A DNA stretch of 36,010 nucleotides from Sediminibacterium sp. (GCA_027490265.1 JAIXYL010000069.1:1-36010); one strand, 5' to 3'; counted from the first letter of the stretch, positions 25,884 through 35,135 are shown. Numbers and translations: made by a program. Notes: generated by a model from the sequence alone, not told the origin.

Positions 25884-25906
25884 CTGAAACAAAGATATCG
25901 TTTCAG
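25884..25906 (-). promoter_or_regulatory. Dyad over the -7 box of the lipoprotein-ytxJ operon
   Basis: CTGAAAC (25884-25890), 9 bp, GTTTCAG (25900-25906): perfect 7-bp arms. The minus-strand -7 box TATCTTTG (25897 to 25890) lies inside. No -33 TTG is at the usual distance. Overlap of a dyad with the -7 box suggests repression, unproven. Confidence 0.4.
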
Positions 25907-25972
25907 GTGAAATTGCAGCCTGTTTATGCCATTGAGTTTGTTAAATATTTTAAATACCATCAATATTAACGT

Positions 25973-27346
25973 ATGAAGGTTCATTTTATTTCAATTGGAG
26001 GGAGTGTAATGCATCAATTGGCCATCGCATTACATCAAAAAGGTTATCAGGTAACAGGTACAGATGACGAAATTTTTGAACCAGCATTGAGTAATTTAGC
26101 CCAAGCAGGACTTTTGCCAGCAACAATTGGCTGGGATCCAGCATTGATTGATGCCTCATTAGACGCGGTGATTTTGGGGATGCATGCCAGAGCTGACAAT
26201 CCTGAGTTATTGAAAGCCAAAGCTTTAGGGCTAAAAATCTACTCTTTCCCAGGCTATATTTATCAAGAATCGTTGCAAAAAAAGCGGGTAGTGGTTGGAG
26301 GAAGTCATGGTAAAACCACCACAACGAGCATGATTATGCATGTATTGAATCAGCAGGAGCAAGCTTTTGATTATTTGGTTGGGGCTAAATTGACTGGATT
26401 TGAGCAATCTGTTCAAATAACAGATGCGCCAATTATCGTTTGTGAAGGAGATGAATACCCAGCAAGCGCGATTGAAAAACAACCAAAGTTTCATTTTTTA
26501 TACCCGCATATTGCCATACTTACTGGAATCGCATGGGATCATATCAATGTTTTTCCAACGTTTGATTTTTATTTAGAACAGTTTGTCATTTTCATGAATC
26601 GCATTGAAAAAGGTGGCATGCTGATTTATAATGCAGCAGATCCTGAATTATCTGCTTTAGTTAACCAGCATAAAAGAACGGATATTCAATATCAACCTTA
26701 CGAAGTGCCCAAACATCAGATCAACCATGGTATCACAACCGTTGAATTAGCTGGTGTTGTTGGTGAACTTAGTGTGTTTGGGGATCATAATTTAATGAAT
26801 TGTCAAGCCGCCTATTATGCTTGTGCCGCACTCGGTATTTCAGCTGAACAATTTTTATTGGCGATGGCTAATTTTACAGGAGCTTCTAAACGATTGGAAT
26901 TATTAGCATCTAATCATCAAATGAATATTTACAGAGATTTTGCACATGCACCCAGCAAAGTGAAAGCAACTGTACAAGCAGTGAAACATCAATTTCCCAA
27001 TCGGAAATTGTACGCGATTTTAGAATTACATACATACAGCAGTTTAAATGCCGACTTTATGCAGGAATACAAGGGTGCGTTAGATGCGGTTGATGAAGGG
27101 GTTGTGTTTTATGCCAAACATGCATTGGCATTAAAGAAGCTGCCTGATTTACCTGCCAATAAAGTGATTGAAGGCTTTGATAAAGCGGGCTTAATCGTTA
27201 TCAATGAACCATCCGATTTAGAAAAATGGGTATTGGCAATACCATCTGAAGGTATAAATATTCTATTCATGAGTAGTGGTAATTATGATGGATTAAACAT
27301 AAATTCGTTGGCAGAAGCCATCATCCAAAATAATTCTGAAGGATAA
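25973..27346 (+). CDS. mpl: UDP-MurNAc:tripeptide ligase Mpl
   Basis: A 457-residue Mur ligase. The N-terminal Rossmann part reads MKVHFISIGGSVMHQLAIAL then DDEIFEP, the ATP loop is GGSHGKTTTT at 109-118, and the central domain carries ILTGIAWDHINVFPTF (metal and substrate histidine). The C-terminal domain starts about residue 310 (RDFAHAPSKVKATV). It should join L-Ala-gamma-D-Glu-meso-DAP tripeptide to UDP-MurNAc using ATP, reusing peptidoglycan turnover products in the cytosol. Mpl rather than MurC is favoured by the short GG-S-M-H start and DDEIFEP. It heads a four-gene run with 2-9 bp gaps. No strong promoter box is seen in the 124 bp upstream. Confidence 0.9.
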   Translation: MKVHFISIGGSVMHQLAIALHQKGYQVTGTDDEIFEPALSNLAQAGLLPATIGWDPALIDASLDAVILGMHARADNPELLKAKALGLKIYSFPGYIYQESLQKKRVVVGGSHGKTTTTSMIMHVLNQQEQAFDYLVGAKLTGFEQSVQITDAPIIVCEGDEYPASAIEKQPKFHFLYPHIAILTGIAWDHINVFPTFDFYLEQFVIFMNRIEKGGMLIYNAADPELSALVNQHKRTDIQYQPYEVPKHQINHGITTVELAGVVGELSVFGDHNLMNCQAAYYACAALGISAEQFLLAMANFTGASKRLELLASNHQMNIYRDFAHAPSKVKATVQAVKHQFPNRKLYAILELHTYSSLNADFMQEYKGALDAVDEGVVFYAKHALALKKLPDLPANKVIEGFDKAGLIVINEPSDLEKWVLAIPSEGINILFMSSGNYDGLNINSLAEAIIQNNSEG

Positions 27347-27348
27347 CA

Positions 27349-28116
27349 ATGAAATTAAATTTAAATAGACCCATTGCATTTGTAGATTTAGAAACGACTG
27401 GGGTAAACATTAGTAATGATAGAATCGTAGAAATCGCGATTGTTAAAGTTTTACCAGATGATACCCGTCAAGTAAAACGAAAATTAATTAATCCATTAAT
27501 GCCCATTCCTTCAGGTGCTTCAGATGTGCATGGCATTACGGATGATATGGTCAAGGATGCCCCAAGTTTTAAACAAGTAGCCAATGAACTCAAGCAATTT
27601 TTAGACAACTGTGATTTGGGAGGATACAATAGCAATCGCTTTGATGTACCCATGTTGATTGAAGAATTTCTGAGAGCAGGGGTAGCTTTTTCGGTGGATG
27701 GCAGAAAATTGGTGGACGTACAAAAAGTATTTCATATGATGGAGCAGCGTACATTAGGCGCTGCGTACAAATTTTATTGCAACAAAGTGTTAGATGGGGC
27801 ACACAGTGCAGAAGTAGATGCCACGGCTACTTGGGAAGTATTAGAAGCTCAAATTGATCGTTATCCGCAAATAGGCAACACAGTAGAGAGCATTGTTAAA
27901 TTTACAGGGGAGGATGATATTGTAGACTTTGCCAGAAGATTTGTCAAAGAAAATGGCATTGAAATTTTCAACTTTGGTAAACACAAAGGGAAGCCCGTTA
28001 CACAAGTGTTAAAAGAAGAGCCACAATATTACGACTGGATGATGAAGGGCGACTTCGCTATGAACACAAAGCAAAAATTAACAGAAATCTTGAACAGAAC
28101 ACTTTTGAAGAAATAA
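27349..28116 (+). CDS. DnaQ-like DEDDh 3'-5' exonuclease
   Basis: The protein is 255 residues. ExoI motif FVDLETTG has D13 and E15; the ExoII region reads GGYNSNRFDVPML; ExoIII H-S-A-E-V-D gives the DEDDh set. Residues about 200-255 form a small extra domain (FNFGKHKGKPVTQVLKEEPQ then YYDWMMKGDF), which resembles the C-terminal module often attached to Bacteroidota exonucleases of this type. It could proofread or process DNA or RNA ends, and is not a full polymerase III epsilon by context. It begins 2 bp after mpl and is 3 bp from the next gene. Confidence 0.87.
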   Translation: MKLNLNRPIAFVDLETTGVNISNDRIVEIAIVKVLPDDTRQVKRKLINPLMPIPSGASDVHGITDDMVKDAPSFKQVANELKQFLDNCDLGGYNSNRFDVPMLIEEFLRAGVAFSVDGRKLVDVQKVFHMMEQRTLGAAYKFYCNKVLDGAHSAEVDATATWEVLEAQIDRYPQIGNTVESIVKFTGEDDIVDFARRFVKENGIEIFNFGKHKGKPVTQVLKEEPQYYDWMMKGDFAMNTKQKLTEILNRTLLKK

Positions 28117-28119
28117 GTA

Positions 28120-28863
28120 TTGGATAAAATTGTTATCATACCAACCTATAATGAAAAAGATAATATTGCAGCGATTATTCATGCAGTGTTTTCTTTGCAA
28201 TTGGGTTATCATATTCTCGTGATTGATGATGGATCACCTGATGGAACGGCTGATATTGTTAAAGCGATGATGCATGATCATCCCCATGAACTGTATCTAG
28301 AAGAAAGAAAAGGTAAACTTGGTTTAGGTACAGCGTATATCCATGGGTTTAAATGGTGTTTGGCCAAACAGTACCAATACATTTTTGAAATGGATGCAGA
28401 TTTTTCGCATGATCCACATGATTTAGAGAGATTGTATCAAGCTTGTTCTCAAGATGGCGCTCAGGTAGCCATTGGCAGTAGATATGTTACTGGAGGGCAA
28501 ACTGAAAACTGGCCACTAATCCGACAACTGTATTCCAGAGGTGGCGCATTGTATACAAAACTGCTGACTTGGATGCCAATTCAAGATCCAACGGCTGGCT
28601 TTGTTTGTTATACCAGAGAAGTATTGGAAGCCATTAATTTTGATATGATTGCATTTGTAGGATATGCTTTTCAAATTGAAATGAAATTTGCAGCCTGGAA
28701 ATTAGGTTTCAAAATCAAAGAAGTCCCCATCATATTCAAAGATCGAAAGGTTGGTGTGAGCAAAATGAACAAAGGCATCATTAAAGAAGGGGTATTGGGC
28801 GTTATCAGTATACAATGGCAAAGCATGTTCAAAAATTATCGAAAGCGCGTAAAAGCGCATTAA
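28120..28863 (+). CDS. Polyprenyl-phosphate mannose synthase-like GT2 glycosyltransferase
   Basis: A 247-residue protein with a TTG start (MDKIVIIPTYNEKDNI); the only codon between the previous stop and this TTG is GTA. DPM1-type motifs: VIDDGSPDGTAD (D36-D37), EMDADFSHDP (D92, D94, the DxD equivalent), GSRYVTGG, and DPTAGFVCYT. The acceptor helix segment (VPIIFKDRKVGVSKMNKGII) is standard. It lacks the C-terminal membrane domain of longer relatives, like soluble DPM1. It should transfer a sugar, probably mannose, from GDP to a polyprenyl phosphate at the inner membrane. The sugar is inferred from the family. Confidence 0.85.
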   Translation: MDKIVIIPTYNEKDNIAAIIHAVFSLQLGYHILVIDDGSPDGTADIVKAMMHDHPHELYLEERKGKLGLGTAYIHGFKWCLAKQYQYIFEMDADFSHDPHDLERLYQACSQDGAQVAIGSRYVTGGQTENWPLIRQLYSRGGALYTKLLTWMPIQDPTAGFVCYTREVLEAINFDMIAFVGYAFQIEMKFAAWKLGFKIKEVPIIFKDRKVGVSKMNKGIIKEGVLGVISIQWQSMFKNYRKRVKAH

Positions 28864-28872
28864 GTTTTCATT

Positions 28873-29757
28873 TTGAAAAAAGCCCTCATTCAATTACATA
28901 TTTCCGTTTTCCTAGCGGGGTTTACCGGTATACTGGGCGTACTCATTCATTTAAATGAAATGAGTTTGGTCTGGTATCGCATCATGATCACGGTAGTGAG
29001 TTTAACGATTTATTTTGCCATCAAACGGCAGTCCATACAATTGCCGCGCCAATTGGCCATTCGATTTTTGTTAATTGGGGGATTAATCGCGCTGCATTGG
29101 GTAGCGTTTTACGGCAGTATCAAGCTCTCTAATGTATCCATTGCATTGGTTTGCTTTTCTGCAACTGGATTGTTTACTGCACTGCTTGAACCCTTATTGG
29201 TCAAGACATCTATTCAATGGGCAGAACTTGGTTTAGGTCTTTTAAGTTCGGCAGGTATTTATTTGATTTTTCATTTTGATGAGCGATACCAAACCGGTAT
29301 TCTGATTGGAATTTTGTCGGCATTTTTAGCTGCGCTTTTCTCAATTTTAAATAAACAAGTAGTAGACAAAGCGCCGCCCATGGTGATGATGCAATATGAA
29401 TTGACTGGGGGATTGGTACTGCTGACATTGCTATTGCCCGCTTATACTTATTATTTTCCCGCCATGCAAATGCAACCGACGCTTACAGATATCGGTTGGT
29501 TATTGGTGTTGAGTTGGCTTTGTACTATTGTGGCCATGCAATTGATGTTGACGGCCCTTAAAAAAGTATCTGCATTTACGCAGAATTTGAGTTTGAATTT
29601 AGAGCCGGTTTATGCCATTATCATGGCATTTCTTTTCTTTAATGAAAACAAATATTTGTCAACCAGTTTTTATTACGGGGTGGCTTTAATTGTTTTATCC
29701 GTTTTGATACAAATGATTCGCGTGTTGGTTAAATCTAAAATTAAAACTCAACAATAA
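28873..29757 (+). CDS. EamA/DMT superfamily transporter
   Basis: A 294-residue membrane protein from a TTG start (MKKALIQLHISVFLAGFTGI). About ten hydrophobic segments are arranged as two EamA repeats, the second starting near residue 145 (ILIGILSAFLAALFSILNKQ), with LNLEPVYAIIMAFLFFNE near the end. Such transporters export metabolites; some DMT relatives flip lipid-linked sugars. It follows the GT2 gene by 9 bp in the same run and overlaps the convergent TonB-dependent receptor gene by 17 bp. Substrate unknown. Confidence 0.87.
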   Translation: MKKALIQLHISVFLAGFTGILGVLIHLNEMSLVWYRIMITVVSLTIYFAIKRQSIQLPRQLAIRFLLIGGLIALHWVAFYGSIKLSNVSIALVCFSATGLFTALLEPLLVKTSIQWAELGLGLLSSAGIYLIFHFDERYQTGILIGILSAFLAALFSILNKQVVDKAPPMVMMQYELTGGLVLLTLLLPAYTYYFPAMQMQPTLTDIGWLLVLSWLCTIVAMQLMLTALKKVSAFTQNLSLNLEPVYAIIMAFLFFNENKYLSTSFYYGVALIVLSVLIQMIRVLVKSKIKTQQ

Positions 29758-32191
29758 ACCCAAATGTTGGGGTCACATTGGCATCATTATTACTTAACAA
29801 GAATGGAATAGCGTTACTGCCATTGCTGCGTATGGGTTGTCCATCTGTTGTTAAAAATCCGCTATTGTCTGCATTTCTTTGAAATGTATATGAAGCTTGT
29901 GCAGGACTTTTGGCTAAATACCAATTGGTGATGTCTAAGAATAAATCTAAAGTGAATCGTTTGTAATACCATTTCTTGTCTATCCTAATATCGCTGCTGT
30001 TAAAGGCATTTAAACGTTGTGCATTGATATTATTATAATCCAACACACCTGTGCCTAAAGTCAGATAATTTAAACGGCTTGCTGCCAAATCATATGGCGT
30101 AAATGGTACACCACCTTGATATCTAAATTTCAAACCAATTTCCCAATTACGTTTCAATTTGTAGCCAAGGACCGCACTCAACAAATGACGATTGTCCCAT
30201 GAACTAGCCGTGAATGTATTATTGGCATTGGTGTATTTGCTCACAAACCAGGTATAACTGAATACCCCATAAAACCGATTGGTTAATTTTTGTTGCGCAA
30301 AAAATTCAAATCCATAGGCTTTTCCTCTACCAGTCGTGCTAACCGCTTCATTCCCCAATACATTAAAATCAGCCCCTTGATTAGACAAGCTTATGCCATT
30401 TCTGATGCTGATTGGCACTTGGTTGTATTGTTTATAAAATCCTTCAAATGTAAATCGGGTAGAAGTTGATGGCAAGTATTCAAAGCCTGCTACATAATGG
30501 GTGCTTTGGGTATAATCGGTGTTCTTGTTCACCAATTCGTTGTTGTTGTTTCTAAAGCCCAACGCTGTATAAGGCAGCATTTTAAAATACGTGCCAATGG
30601 ATGCATTAAAGTTGACTTTGTCTGAAATCTGATAACTGGCTGAAATCCTTGGGGACAAGGTTTTTAACGGATTCATCCCCGTTGTGGTAAAAGTGTTTTG
30701 ATCAAAACGTAAACCAGCACTGATGCCCAGTTTGTTATCCATGTATCTTTTGCCAACCTGCATAAATGCGCCCATTCTCGCAAATTGAATTTGACTGTTG
30801 AATTGATTGATGACTGCTGGTTGAATTATGTTATTATTATTGTCTACAACAGCATTGCTGATTAATTGATTGGTGCGATTGCTAAATGAAACCAATTGCG
30901 CCATTACCCCATAGCTTAACTTATAACCATTGATAGTTTGGTTCACGTCAAAACGCAATTTGTTTTCTGTTTCTGTTGAATTAACATCCAATGTTTGGTT
31001 GCCTCTAATAGGACCGAGATTGTTTTCAAATTTTGACAATTGGTTATTGAAGGCGTTTCTACTGATGGCCAAATTCCAATAGCCATTGTTGATTTGATGT
31101 TTGATGGATGCACCAATGGTATAATTCCATTGTTCAATGGAGGGGTTGCTGTTGAGCACATACAATTTCTCTGGTGTTGACTCACGAGGTGCCGCAAAAT
31201 TAAATTCATCAATAGCACCCACCCCTAATAAAGTAAGGGTTGTTTTTTTGCTCAATTGATGCGTGATTTTATATTGAAAATCCCAATAATTAGGCCTAAT
31301 GGGTAAATCAATGGCTTTAAACAAAAGCTGCAAATAACTCCTTCTGGCAGAGGCTAAAAAATTGGTTTTGCCTGACTTGCCAATGGGGCCATCAAAAGTA
31401 GTAGCCAGTTCCGTTCCACTTAAACGAATATTGCCTTGTACCCGATTGTTATTGCCCCTTTTTTGTTTGAATTCAAAAACGGACGATAACGCATTGTCAA
31501 ATCTGGCATCAAATGCCGAGGAGGAGAGTTTAACGTCTTCAATAAAGCTGACATTCAAAATACCAGTGGGTCCACCCGCACTGCCCTGTGTGGCAAAGTG
31601 ATTGATGACGGGGATTTCTATGCCATCTAAATAGAACACATTTTCATTGGGAGCGCCGCCTCGAATAATGATATCATTTCTAAATCCAGCCGTACTTGAT
31701 GTACCACCTACGCCCGGCAAAGCTTGAATCACTCTGGAGATGTCAAAGTTGCCCCCAGGATTGGCTTTAATTTCTTCACTTGTTAAACGCTGAACACTTA
31801 ATGGAGTTTCAAGGGTAGCGGCTTTGGCAGACCGATTTCTATTAGTGCTATTGACGGTTACTGCTGTTAGTTCATTTACACTGGTTTCTAATTCAATCAC
31901 CATTGTATTTTCATTACCACTGGCAATCGTTACATTAAATTTAGATTGAGATAAATAGCCTAATGCATTGAAAGTGAATGTATAGTAGCCAGATTTAATA
32001 TCCCTGAAACTAAATGTTCCACTAGAATCTGTGAGTACAGTTCGATTAAGTTGTACCAATTGAACAACTGCCCCTCTTATGGGTTTTTGCAGTTGTTTGT
32101 CAATTACCACCCCAGAATAAACGCCCGTGTTTTGCGCCGAAACTTGAAACATACCCATCCATAAACTAAACAAAAACAAACAATACTTCAT
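29741..32191 (-). CDS. TonB-dependent outer membrane receptor with carboxypeptidase-regulatory-like domain
   Basis: The protein is 816 residues: a signal peptide (MKYCLFLFSLWMGMFQVSAQ), an N-terminal Ig-like CarboxypepD_reg domain (about 22-110: GVVIDKQLQKPIRGAVVQL, DSSGTFSFRDIKSGYY), a plug (about 125-235, with IQALPGVGG, IIIRGGAPNENVFYLDGIEI) and a 22-strand barrel ending in a C-terminal Phe (TFGFIVEF), as outer membrane barrels do. No SusD partner is adjacent, so it is not a classical Sus pair. Ligand unknown. It is divergent from the S9 peptidase with 88 bp between start codons. Confidence 0.92.
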   Translation of the reverse strand: MKYCLFLFSLWMGMFQVSAQNTGVYSGVVIDKQLQKPIRGAVVQLVQLNRTVLTDSSGTFSFRDIKSGYYTFTFNALGYLSQSKFNVTIASGNENTMVIELETSVNELTAVTVNSTNRNRSAKAATLETPLSVQRLTSEEIKANPGGNFDISRVIQALPGVGGTSSTAGFRNDIIIRGGAPNENVFYLDGIEIPVINHFATQGSAGGPTGILNVSFIEDVKLSSSAFDARFDNALSSVFEFKQKRGNNNRVQGNIRLSGTELATTFDGPIGKSGKTNFLASARRSYLQLLFKAIDLPIRPNYWDFQYKITHQLSKKTTLTLLGVGAIDEFNFAAPRESTPEKLYVLNSNPSIEQWNYTIGASIKHQINNGYWNLAISRNAFNNQLSKFENNLGPIRGNQTLDVNSTETENKLRFDVNQTINGYKLSYGVMAQLVSFSNRTNQLISNAVVDNNNNIIQPAVINQFNSQIQFARMGAFMQVGKRYMDNKLGISAGLRFDQNTFTTTGMNPLKTLSPRISASYQISDKVNFNASIGTYFKMLPYTALGFRNNNNELVNKNTDYTQSTHYVAGFEYLPSTSTRFTFEGFYKQYNQVPISIRNGISLSNQGADFNVLGNEAVSTTGRGKAYGFEFFAQQKLTNRFYGVFSYTWFVSKYTNANNTFTASSWDNRHLLSAVLGYKLKRNWEIGLKFRYQGGVPFTPYDLAASRLNYLTLGTGVLDYNNINAQRLNAFNSSDIRIDKKWYYKRFTLDLFLDITNWYLAKSPAQASYTFQRNADNSGFLTTDGQPIRSNGSNAIPFLLSNNDANVTPTFGFIVEF

Positions 32192-32279
32192 GATTCATCC
32201 ATTTATCAAATACATCTGTTCAACAACCTGATTTGCCTATTGTTTAATTATCTTCGGAAAATCCAAAATTTACATCAAC

Positions 32280-35135
32280 ATGAGATTAACTGCATTCTTT
32301 GTTTTGCTTCTACTCGGTGTGAGTAGCTATGGTCAAAAAAAGCCCCTTGATCATTCTGTGTATGACGGTTGGCAAAATATTGCTGAACGTTTGATCAGTG
32401 ATAATGGTCAATATATTGCTTTTACGGTTCAGCCTCAAGAAGGGGATGGACAATTATACATCAAACGAAAAGATGGTTCATTGGTGGCCGCAATTGACAG
32501 AGGGTACAATGCTAATATCACAGACAATAGTCAATTTTTAATTTGTAGAATCAAACCTTTTTTTAAGGATACCCGAGATGCTAAAATCAAGAAAAAACGT
32601 CCTGAAGAAATGCCCAAAGATTCTTTGGCTATTGTGAATTTACAATCGGGTGCCATCTCAAAAGTTTCTCAAATTAAATCATTCAAAATTGCGGATGAGA
32701 ATGCCTTGTTTTTAGCCTATCATTTAGAGAAGAAACCTGCAGCCCCAGCAGCCAGACCAGCTCAAACTGATAGTACTGTTAAAACAGCAGCGCCCGTTAA
32801 TCCCCCAGCTAATAGAACACCAACTGAGCCAATAGAAGAGGGAACCGACTTAGTGGTTTTGAATTTGACCAATCAGGATACGGTTGTTTATAAATTGGTT
32901 AGCGAATACTTTTTTAATAAAAAAGGCAATATTTTATTGGTAGAAACCACCAAGAAAACAGGTGATGTGAAAGTAAAACCTACTGTGTTAAAAGTTGATT
33001 TGCTTCAAAAAAAATCCACCACAGTTTTTGCAGGGTTTAATGATGCTAAAGGCTATAGACTAGATGAATCCGGTAAGCAATTGGCGTTTATTGCAGAAAG
33101 AGACAGCAGCGCAAAATCACTTCAAAAATTTTATAAATTATATTATCATAAAGATGGGGCAGACAGCGCGGTGTTATTGGTTCAACGAAACACATCTGGC
33201 ATGCCCAATCAGTATACCATTAGTGAAAATGCGCAAGCCATTAGCTTTAGCAAATCAGGGAATCGGTTGTTTTTTGGAACAGCCCCAATCTTGCCCGTGA
33301 AAGATACGTTAACCCCAGATTTTGAAAGGGTAAGTGTGGATGTATGGCATTATAAGGATGATTATTTGCAACCACTGCAATTAAGAAACCTACAACAAGA
33401 CTTGAATAAAGCTTTTATGGCTCGGTTTGATTTTGACAAAGGCGCCATGGTGCAAATTGGTACACCAGCATTCCGAGTAATACAGTCAACGAATGAAGGT
33501 GATGGTGCGGTTTTTTATGGCATTGCAGATGAGGGTAAACGAGTGGCTTCACAATGGTTGGGCAGTTCATTTGCTGATATTTATGCAATTGATCCAATTA
33601 CAGGCTCCAAACAGTTGATTGTAAAAGACATTAAAGGCAATACGTATCCTTCTACTACTGGTCAATACTTAGTTGTTTATGACGATGTAAAAAGAAAATA
33701 CAATGTGTACCATCATGCAACAAAGAAAATGACTGCATTAGGTGCCGATATCAAACAGCCCTTATTTGATGTTGAAAACGATGTACCTGATGATCCTAAT
33801 CCTTATGGTATTGCTGGATGGTTAGAAAACGATGAAGCGATTTTAGTGTATGATCAATTTGATATTTGGCAATTAGATCCTGCTGGAAAAAAACCTTCAG
33901 TAAATATCACGGGTGGCTTAGGTAGAAAATATCAGCTCACTTTGAGAAATATTAATTTGAACAGAGAAGAACGTTTTATAAAACCAGACCAAACATTGTT
34001 GTTGACTGTGTTTAACAACAAAAATAAAGGGAGCGGTTTAAAATCGCATGTAATGGGTACTGCTTTTGAATTAAATGCAACTTCTGCCACATTGCCCACT
34101 AGAATGAGCGCTGTTGTTAAAGCAAAAGATGCCCCTGTATTAAGTTTTGGTACTGAAACTTTTGAGCGTTCTGCTAATATTAGTGTGATTGATTGGAATG
34201 CCAAATCCATCATGCAAGATGTTCAAGCAGCAGTTGTACTTCATCAGCCAAACCCGCAACAAGCACAATACAATTGGGGTACAGCCGAGTTATTCACCTG
34301 GAAAGCCTATACTGGTAAAATAGCTGAGGGGATCATTTATAAGCCCGAAGATTTTGATCCTTCCAAAAAATATCCCATGATTGCCTATTTCTATGAAAGA
34401 AGCAGTGATGGTTTATATGGTTACAATGCGCCTGCACCAACACCTTCAAGGTTAAATATTCCATTTTTTGTGAGCAGGGGGTACATAGTTTTTGTGCCAG
34501 ATATCTGGTATAAAACTGGGTATCCAGGCCAAGGTGCATATGACTATATTGTGAGTGGTACCCGCGCTGTTGTAGCAAAAGGCTATGTGGATAGTACAAA
34601 GCTTGGATTACAAGGACAAAGCTGGGGCGGCTACCAAATTGCACATTTGATTACAAGAACCAATTTGTATGCAGCAGCATGGGCTGGTGCACCTGTTGCC
34701 AATATGACCAGCGCATATGGTGGTATTAGATGGGGGAGTGGCTTGAACAGACAGTTCCAGTACGAAAAAACCCAAAGCCGAATTGGCGCAACACTTTGGG
34801 AAAAGCCCAATTTATACATTGAAAATTCACCGTTGTTTCATTTTCCCAAAGTTAAAACGCCTGTGGTAATCATGCACAATGATGCAGATGGTGCAGTGCC
34901 TTGGTACCAGGGTATTGAAATGTTTACGGCATTAAGAAGATTGGGTAAACCAGTATGGATGTTGAATTATAATAATGAAGACCATAACTTAGTAGAGCGC
35001 CGTAATAGAAAAGATATCCAAATTAGAGAACAGCAATTCTTTGATTATTTATTAAAAGGCGATAAGCCTGCGAAGTGGATTGCTGAAGGGGTACCTGCTG
35101 TTTTAAAAGGCAGGGATTGGGGTCTTGGGTATTAA
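32280..35135 (+). CDS. Secreted S9 family (prolyl oligopeptidase-type) serine peptidase
   Basis: A 951-residue protein with a signal peptide (MRLTAFFVLLLLGVSSYGQ), then a propeller-like N-terminal half and a C-terminal alpha/beta-hydrolase domain (from about residue 690). The catalytic triad is S781 (GQSWGGYQ), D870 (NDADGAVPW) and H902 (NEDHNL). A Pro/Ala/Thr-rich linker at about residues 155-185 interrupts the propeller and is probably disordered. It should cleave peptides in the periplasm or at the surface, in the way of dipeptidyl/acylaminoacyl peptidases. A possible -7-like box TATCTTCG at 32249-32256 precedes it. It faces away from the TonB-dependent receptor, and the pair may share regulation. 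Confidence 0.9.
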   Translation: MRLTAFFVLLLLGVSSYGQKKPLDHSVYDGWQNIAERLISDNGQYIAFTVQPQEGDGQLYIKRKDGSLVAAIDRGYNANITDNSQFLICRIKPFFKDTRDAKIKKKRPEEMPKDSLAIVNLQSGAISKVSQIKSFKIADENALFLAYHLEKKPAAPAARPAQTDSTVKTAAPVNPPANRTPTEPIEEGTDLVVLNLTNQDTVVYKLVSEYFFNKKGNILLVETTKKTGDVKVKPTVLKVDLLQKKSTTVFAGFNDAKGYRLDESGKQLAFIAERDSSAKSLQKFYKLYYHKDGADSAVLLVQRNTSGMPNQYTISENAQAISFSKSGNRLFFGTAPILPVKDTLTPDFERVSVDVWHYKDDYLQPLQLRNLQQDLNKAFMARFDFDKGAMVQIGTPAFRVIQSTNEGDGAVFYGIADEGKRVASQWLGSSFADIYAIDPITGSKQLIVKDIKGNTYPSTTGQYLVVYDDVKRKYNVYHHATKKMTALGADIKQPLFDVENDVPDDPNPYGIAGWLENDEAILVYDQFDIWQLDPAGKKPSVNITGGLGRKYQLTLRNINLNREERFIKPDQTLLLTVFNNKNKGSGLKSHVMGTAFELNATSATLPTRMSAVVKAKDAPVLSFGTETFERSANISVIDWNAKSIMQDVQAAVVLHQPNPQQAQYNWGTAELFTWKAYTGKIAEGIIYKPEDFDPSKKYPMIAYFYERSSDGLYGYNAPAPTPSRLNIPFFVSRGYIVFVPDIWYKTGYPGQGAYDYIVSGTRAVVAKGYVDSTKLGLQGQSWGGYQIAHLITRTNLYAAAWAGAPVANMTSAYGGIRWGSGLNRQFQYEKTQSRIGATLWEKPNLYIENSPLFHFPKVKTPVVIMHNDADGAVPWYQGIEMFTALRRLGKPVWMLNYNNEDHNLVERRNRKDIQIREQQFFDYLLKGDKPAKWIAEGVPAVLKGRDWGLGY

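Noticed and set aside
25769..25969. Plus-strand 66-codon frame opposite the small lipoprotein
   Set aside because: No domain, signal or promoter; the minus-strand frame has a lipobox and a sensible context, so this one is a shadow.
29759..29771. CCCAA-ATG-TTGGG hairpin after the EamA gene
   Set aside because: Five-base stem with no T-run, and it lies in the receptor coding sequence.
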